From Cytauxzoon felis (Eukaryota > Apicomplexa > Aconoidasida > Piroplasmida > Theileriidae): a stretch of 61,541 nt of DNA. Below the pieces are notes generated by a model, which was not told the DNA's origin, searched no databases, and worked only from the letters and a program-made list of their open reading frames with translations. Position 1 is the first letter of the stretch, and each line of letters opens with the position of its first letter. Both the position numbers and the translations under genes were made by a program. The stretch spans positions 1 through 61,541 of the forward strand of contig JAIQCW010000132.1 of the NCBI GenBank assembly GCA_020283715.1, given 5' to 3'. Below, in pieces: positions 55,627 to 61,541 of this stretch.

Positions 55627-57797
55627 TTTAATTCATCATCATTTAATATATCATCATCCCAAATAGATTTATTTTTATCCTTATTCACTTCACTATTAAT
55701 TATATCATCAAATATATCATCATCACCCATTGAAGGTGTATCATTACTAATATGATGAACTTTATCTCCTTTTCCATCTCCATTTGATGTAATCGTCATC
55801 CACTCGCTGTCCCATCCGAGGTCTTTACCACTAGGCGTTCCACCTCTCTTCGTCTTGCAGACAGCTTCCACCTGAGGTCCATCTTTTCCATTGCATGGAG
55901 CTTTCCACTCGAGGTCTATCCTGCCGTCAGCTTCTCTGTTTATTTCCCCCTTCGCTTCCCTGAGATCAGCTGCGGGTTCCACCTGAGGTCCAATCACTAC
56001 ACTTCCGCCACGATCTCCGGGAGTGGCTTTACTCTTTAGAGATAGGTAATTAGAAGAGCCTCCACGGCTAGTGGCAACAGTGGCTGTAACCTCAGGTGGA
56101 GGGGCTCCACGCCTAGTGGAAGATAAGGTTGTATAACCTTCGGTTGTTATAACATCAGGTTGTTGAGTATGTGTGGTATATTTGTCATCAAATGTGGTAT
56201 TATATTGTAGTGTATGTGGTTCGAATTCGAGATCGAGTACACCTGTTGGTTGTATAAATAATAATTGTATGGGTGTGGTATTGGATGGTAATAATGATGC
56301 TAATGTATCAATTGATTCTTTTAAATTTTTATCTTTTAATTCTTTACAATTTTTACTTAAATCAGCATACATTGTATGAAGATTATCATTTATTAATTTT
56401 AAATTCATATTTTCATCTTCTAAATATTCTAATTTTATACGAAATTCATCAATTTCTTTTTTTAATTCTATTATATCATTAGATGTATCATTGAAATTAT
56501 TTTTATTATCAATAGAATCATCCACTATTATATCATCTTCTATAGTATATATACCATTATTACTAATATATTTTGCTATATTAATAGCACGATCTTCTAA
56601 TTCTAATGCCTCTATTATACGTTCATTAATTACCTATATTATATATATTCATTTATAATTTATACATACATTATTATTCATTACTATCTCATTATTCCTC
56701 CAATATTTATCCCTCTCACGCTTCAATGATTCAATATGACCCTCTGATATCATCAATTGATAACGCAATGAATCTATCTCATCCTTATATCTACTAATCA
56801 TTGATAAACGACACTTCAAATTCTCAAATGTCGACCTATTACTCTCCAATAATCCTATATATCATTATATATATATATATCAAACAACTGATCTTCCACC
56901 TGAAGTCATTGTATTCCACTCGCCGTGGTGGCCTTCTCTATTTACTTCCCCCTCAAACTCCCTGAGATCATTCTCGGGTTTTCCACTTGAGGTTCAATTT
57001 AATAGACTTGAGTTTTTGCTTCGAGCGGATATTATTTATATATTACAAGTTCTTAATTTGGATAATTGTAACTTAGGGGACCGAAGTAAATTCTTCAATA
57101 TAATTGTCTACCCGGAGGAACAAAAAATGTTAACCCGGAAGAACGTGAAGGTACTAATGTAACCTCAAGTGGAAGTGGACAACCTGGAAGCGATCTATGG
57201 GAGCTGGAAGGGGAGATAAATAGAAGAGCTGTCTGCAAGACGACCTCAGGTGGAGATTTAGTGGGTGAACTTCGGTTTCGAAGGTTTAGTATTGTGTAGT
57301 ATACCTTTGAACATATTGATGATTTTATCATTATTTTTATTATTGGATTCGTATTCCATGATTTTGGCTTTAAGATTGACATTTTCGATTTGTGTGAGTT
57401 CGAGTTTATAGGTGGTTTCATTTTGTATATTTTGTAGGCGTATTTGTTCAATGGCTATAGATTCGAGTTTATTATTGAGTTCATTGATACAATTAAGATG
57501 ATCATCTAATTGTTGTTTTAAGCATATGATAGTATCATGATTAGTTTTTAATAATTCTGATAATTTTTGAACACATCCTTCACCATATCTTAAAATTAAA
57601 CCATTTTTACATCGTTCACGTTCTAATTTATACACATTACTTAAATCTTCTAATGCTTTATTAATAAATTTATCATCATCTGATTTGCGATAATTTTCAT
57701 ATTGACTTGTAGTAGTTGTTAAATATTTTTTAGTATTATTTGATGATTCCAAATCTTCTGATAATATTCCATCTACTATACCTTTTAAAAAATTCAT
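55623..57797 (-). CDS. Coiled-coil protein with in-frame HS element
   Basis: Exon 1 (57797 to ~57306) begins MNFLKGIVDGILSEDLES and is mostly coiled coil (ICLKQQLDDHLNCINELNN). The second exon (~56848-56671) has SLRYQLMISEGHIESLKRE. The third (56633-55623) has another coil (IELKKEIDEFRIKLEYLEDEN), a Thr/Gln-rich part, a translated HS element and a very acidic C-terminus (WDDDILNDDELN). The start (LKGIV..IL, then coils) resembles golgin-type tethers, but I see no GRIP domain, so Golgi location is only a guess. Intron 1 holds HS copy 46. The stop overlaps that of the gene at 53561-55626 by 3-4 bp. Confidence 0.72.
55808..56122 (-). repeat. HS element copy 45 (exonic)
   Basis: In sense and in frame: several caps, including TCCATTGCATGGA, core B, core A with CTCTTTAGAG, CCACGCCTAGTGG cap. 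Confidence 0.92.
56894..57254. repeat. HS element copy 46 with TTCCGGGT unit (intron)
   Basis: Left arm with a B-class core, the AT-rich tail and two CCCGGAGGAAC/CCCGGAAGAAC units (57005-57150), right arm with the AGC/GCT core. The order matches copy 41. Confidence 0.9.
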
Positions 57798-58050
57798 TTT
57801 GATATATTGACTTGATGAATTTTAATTCATATCTATATGATTTTTTTTATATATAATCTACATCTATAGAGTCCACATTTAATGTCTAATAGACTTGGAC
57901 AATTAAAATTCATTAATCCTTAAAACATTCTATAACTTTAAATATAAATATATAATATGATTTACAAGGTTAAAAAAATTTTTTATATGAAGACAGAGAA
58001 TGGATTATAAAGTGTTATTATAATTCAGAATGTTATATGTACCACATATA
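57798..58050. other. AT-rich intergenic DNA
   Basis: Upstream of the coiled-coil gene and downstream of NOC3. No HS element, ORF or RNA gene seen. Confidence 0.5.
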
Positions 58051-60467
58051 TTAAGGATAAAGAAGATTATAAATATCAGTACCTGATGTCAAATATAATT
58101 TATCATCTTTGAAATTTTTAAAATTTATAATCTATAATTTATATAATTTATTATTTTCATATATACCTTTAGTTTTTTTTTGAAAAAATCCGGTATCTCT
58201 GGTGATATATGAGCTCCAAGTAATTGAAGTTCCCAATATACACTTATATTCCTAGATAATACCGATGTTATCATACCCTCCCTGCATAATAACTCCTCCA
58301 ACTTCGGAACCCTATCCATTAATCCACGAATCTATAAAATCATTAATTTACTCCAATATATAACAACATCCACTTGAGGTCCAATCCAACTCTCTTCGTC
58401 CTGCCGTCAGCTTTCTCTATTTATCTCCCCTCGGATTCCCGTAGATCATCCTCGGTACATTTCTATTTTCAAGCACATTTTTTGATAGAATTTCATCATT
58501 TTTGGGGAAACTACTGAAGATATCTCAATCAATATTCAATGAATTCCTGATGTTAATACTTCATTGAAAAGGAATTTGATGATTGTATTTACTTTTATCA
58601 TCCTCACTTCATTCCAATTTATATTCATTGAGATATCTTAACAAACACGGTTTCCGTCACTTTAGACGTATCTCGCTGAAATAAGGTTTATAACCTCAAG
58701 TGGAACCTGGAAGCGATCTACGGGAGCTGGAAGGGGAGATAAATAGAGAAGGCCACCACGGCGAGTGGAATACTTCAAGTGGAAGAGTAGATGATAGTGA
58801 TTGGACCTCAGGTGGAGAGGATATATCAGTTAAGTTATTTAATTTTTAGATGGTTTAGACGAACGTATGATAGTATGGTGAATGTATTGAATTCATCGAT
58901 GACGAGTGTGACATTGAGTATATTTTTGATAACATGTGAGATAAGTTCATAATCTGAGATTGTGATACCTTTATATTCTAATAATTTAAATAAAGAATCT
59001 AATGATTCTAAATATTTAAGATTATAACATTTCATACTTATAGATATTATTTGTTCTTCTTTATTATTATAAATTAATGAACCTTCATATATATATGGCC
59101 ATATCAATTGATTTAAACTTTTATAAACATCATAAATCCAATGAAAATCAACCGTTTCTAAACTTCTAATCATATCAGTACTACCTTTTATCAAATTTAT
59201 TCTCATTAACATCTCATGACTCATTAATTCATCATATCCTTCCAATAATTCCCTATACTCATTCAATAACTCCAATTTAAATTCATTCGACATCGATGGC
59301 CTATAACGATCTATACCATCTATACAAGCAGAACATAATTTCATATCGTTCCTCAATCTTATTATCCTATATAATTATTTCATATACATCACATATATAT
59401 ACTCCACCTGAGGTCCATCCTGCCGTCAGCTCTCCAATTGAGGTCTTTCCACTCGCCGTGGAGGCTTCTCCATTTACTTCTCCCTCCGCTTCCCTGAGAT
59501 CAGCTACGGGTTCCACTTGAGGTTACATCCTCATTACATCCATCTTCGCCACGATCTCCGGGAGTGGCTTTACTCTTTAGAGATAGGTAATTAGAAGAGC
59601 TGACGGCAGGATGGACCTCAGGTGGAGAAGAGCTGTCTGCAAGACAAGGAGAGTTGGATTAGACATCAGTTGGAGTATATATATGTTATTTCAACATACT
59701 TTAGATAATTGATAATGATATTTTTGATGGTTGATTCGAGTTTATTATCATTTTTGCGTGTTTTATTATTTTTAATTGTAATGACATTTTCTGAGATTGT
59801 ATGTTCATGCTGAGAATTGAGTGAAGAGGGATGTTATTAAACAAACATATTTTTTATTGAGATTGATTTGATTGATGATTTTAATGACTTTATGATTATA
59901 GCAATGATGTTTAAATATGAAATTGAGATAATTTGAGACATCTAAGAATGTACCATTAATAAAGAGATCATATAAAGCATCATGACATGATTTAGAATCT
60001 TTAGAATATTCTATACATAATTTAAATAAGTCTGGATATATTTTATTATCAGCTTTAGTTAATTTTGCGATAATTGTTACATATAAATTTAAATTATCTT
60101 TTAAATTTGATTTTATATAACGTACAATTTTATCTCTAAGATTTATAATCAATGATGTAATTTTACTTTCTATATTAACCAGATTACTTTTATCATCCTC
60201 TAATGACAATTCATAACTAATACGTGGTAACATATGAATAACAACAGATACTAATGATAATAATGTAATCTTCTTTACATAATCTTTTAATATTGGCTTT
60301 ATTTCACATTCATCATTCAATATCTTAAATAATACATCTACAGATTCCAAGTCATCCTCTGGATATGTTATAGCTTTAATACAAATCCTAGAAATAAATT
60401 TCTTATAATCTTCCAATGTCCTAAAATTATTTAAATCATCTTCTTCAACTCTAGGTCGCTTTTTCAT
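58051..60467 (-). CDS. NOC3: Nucleolar complex protein 3 (NOC3-like)
   Basis: Exon 1 (60467 to ~59850) encodes a basic start (MKKRPRVEEDDLNNF) and a helical region fitting the NOC3 N-domain (FKILNDECEIKPILKDYV, ITLLSLVSVVIHMLPRI). A short linker exon (~59797-59702) and an exon from ~59362 (LRNDMKLCSACIDGIDRYRP) follow. The later exon has VYWELQLLGAHISPEI, matching the CBF/NOC SLWEL-x-x-L-x-x-H-x-x-P block. The end is probably at 58051. NOC3 is needed for pre-60S maturation in the nucleolus and, in yeast, for replication licensing. Two introns hold HS copies 47 and 48. The donor after RLNHLKIK (~58840) is not obvious. The protein is shorter than yeast Noc3. Confidence 0.75.
58370..58816. repeat. 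HS element copy 47 with R unit (intron)
   Basis: Left arm with the GGAT/ATCC-type core, R unit (about 58465-58690, minus orientation), right arm with the AGC/GCT core and CCACCACGG-type cap. In a NOC3 intron. Confidence 0.9.
59403..59672 (-). repeat. HS element copy 48 (intron)
   Basis: CTGCCGTCAG and CCACTCGCCGTGG caps, core B, inverted core A, two further caps. In a NOC3 intron, in sense. Confidence 0.92.
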
Positions 60468-60637
60468 CTTATATTAAATATTTGACTATACATTTAATAG
60501 ATGTGTAGAACACTAACATATAGGCACTATATTAGATGACATATATTACACATTTAACAACAAATTCTATTTATACATCAATTATATTACAATTAATCAG
60601 AATTTACAATGAATACAATGAAATATGCGTTGTCTAC

Positions 60638-60905
60638 TCCACTCGAAGTCCAATCCAACTCCTTACCACTCGCCGTGGTGGCCTTCTCTATTTACTTCCC
60701 CTTCCAGCTCCCATAGATCGCTTCCAGGTTCCACTTCCACTTGAGGTTACATCCATTACACTTCCGCCACGATCTCCGGGAGTGGCTCTACTCTTTAGAG
60801 ATAGGTAATTGGAAGGGGCTCCACGCCGAGTGGGAAGAGAGTTGGATTGGACCTCAGGTGGAGAGCTGTCTCAAGACGAAGGAACGGTGGTTGTAACTTC
60901 AGGTG
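60638..60905 (-). repeat. HS element copy 49 (intergenic)
   Basis: CCACTCGCCGTGG cap, AGC/GCT-type core, inverted core A, CTCCACGCCGAGTGG cap. It lies between NIP7 (3' side) and NOC3 (5' side). Confidence 0.9.
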
Positions 60906-60944
60906 CTAGATACTATATATGATGTATGTATATATTAATGAGTA

Positions 60945-61379
60945 TTAAATTAGATCGATTTCGTGTCTGAGGTATTCGCCGATATCGGCCTGATTGATAA
61001 TATGTATTTAGATTCATGTGAGACATACTTGGTGTAGTACTGCGATATCATCTGGTAATGAGTTTGTGATATTTTCAGATGATTTGGATAATATACCGAA
61101 TCCGACTGGTATATTATTAGATATTAAGACGACACCTGTGTTTTGTGGCATATTTTCAGTCATTTTATCGATATGTTTCTATAGAAAATATTATAAATAT
61201 AACATTTTATAAATAAAATTTTATACCTTTAAAACATTATTTCCATATATAAATGATTGAGTATTACCCTTCAACCATACCTTATTCTTACCAAAATATG
61301 CCAAATGATTCAATGATGTCACATGCAAATGAAACTTCTTATTCTTAGTAAACTTCCCCAAACATACACCAACCGATAC
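60945..61379 (-). CDS. NIP7: 60S ribosome biogenesis protein NIP7 (3' part)
   Basis: Exons 61379-61227, 61178-61029 and 60989-60945 have consistent phases and encode the last 115 residues. The sequence begins [20 protein letters not shown], continues through [42 protein letters not shown], and ends [16 protein letters not shown], the conserved PUA-domain end of NIP7. NIP7 binds pre-rRNA in 60S maturation. The upstream intron holds HS copy 50, and the first exon(s) lie beyond 61541, so the feature is partial at its 5' end. Confidence 0.95.
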
Positions 61380-61410
61380 CTATAACACATATTTATTAAA
61401 TGAATACACT

Positions 61411-61541
61411 CCACCTGAGGTTAGTCCTGCCGTCAGCTTCTCTATTTACCTCCCCCTCCGCTTCCCGCAGATCAGCTGCGGGTAGTCCACTTGAGGTTAT
61501 AAACCTAATCTCGTCGAGATACGTCTAAAGTGACGAAATCC
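61411..61541. repeat. HS element copy 50 with start of R unit (intron, cut by window)
   Basis: CTGCCGTCAG cap, core B arm, then the first ~45 bp of an R unit running off the window end. In a NIP7 intron. Confidence 0.88.

Noticed and set aside
59296..59520. ORFs reading PPEV...[10 protein letters not shown], here and at many other sites
   Set aside because: They are the antisense reading of HS elements in introns, with no independent start context or conserved protein.
1..61541. Repeats as a CRISPR array or simple satellite
   Set aside because: Copies are dispersed with variable module order and lie inside spliced eukaryotic genes; there are no regular spacers or cas genes.

Overview
The window is nuclear DNA of an apicomplexan, most likely a piroplasm (Theileria/Babesia/Cytauxzoon type). 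I infer this from AT-rich, tightly packed eukaryotic genes, 40-60 nt GT-AG introns with GTATGT/GTAAGT donors, and secreted or anchored proteins with FAINT (DUF529)-like blocks. I could not search databases, so species is unknown.

Layout, left to right: 5' exon of an unknown gene (-); RAD51-paralogue-like gene (-); tRNA-Val(UAC); a hypothetical helical protein (-); a DIX-like small protein (-); pantothenate kinase (-); a FAINT-like anchored protein (-); an MLO/EF-hand-like membrane protein (-); a triple CCCH zinc-finger protein (+); BUD20/ZNF593 (-); tRNA-Ser(UGA) (-); an F-box/CDK-like/cyclin fusion (+); eIF3F (+); a BRCT protein (-); a hypothetical (+); adenosine kinase (-); a FAINT-like secreted protein (-); V-ATPase B (-); a secreted protein (+); a coiled-coil protein (-); proteasome RPN3 (-); a coiled-coil protein (+); V-ATPase d (-); a large PH/DysF membrane protein (-); VPS72/SWC2 (-); a helical-repeat-like protein (+); a coiled-coil protein (-); NOC3 (-); and NIP7 (-, cut by the window edge). 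They are ordinary housekeeping genes with no operon logic, although four act in ribosome or translation factor assembly (BUD20, NOC3, NIP7, eIF3F) and two in the V-ATPase.

The outstanding feature is a GC-rich modular repeat family, here called the HS (hairpin-string) element, present about 50 times in 61.5 kb. A copy runs from TCCACCTGAGGT to ACCTCAGGTGGA. Between these ends lie interchangeable modules, each a short inverted repeat: caps (GTCTTGCAGAC, CCACTCGCCGTGG, CCACTCGGCGTGG, TCCATTGCATGGA, CTGCCGTCAG), core A (CTCTAAAGAG followed by GCCAC...GTGGC), core B (a stem-loop around CCCTGAGATC or CCCGTAGATC), a diverged ~240-bp R unit and a TTCCGGGT-type tandem unit. Stems vary by compensatory changes. 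Copies sit in nearly every intron longer than ~100 nt, between genes, and inside exons, where they are in sense and in the one frame that stays open (PPEV...SNYLSLK...TPGDRG...[12 protein letters not shown]...TSGG). I saw no transposase or reverse transcriptase in the window, so the family looks non-autonomous. Below, '+' for a copy means that this peptide-coding sense reads left to right.

Second, one gene joins an F-box, a CDK-like kinase lacking key catalytic residues and a cyclin box in one reading frame. Third, at least six genes are broken by one base at A or T tracts, which indicates either assembly homopolymer error or slippage.
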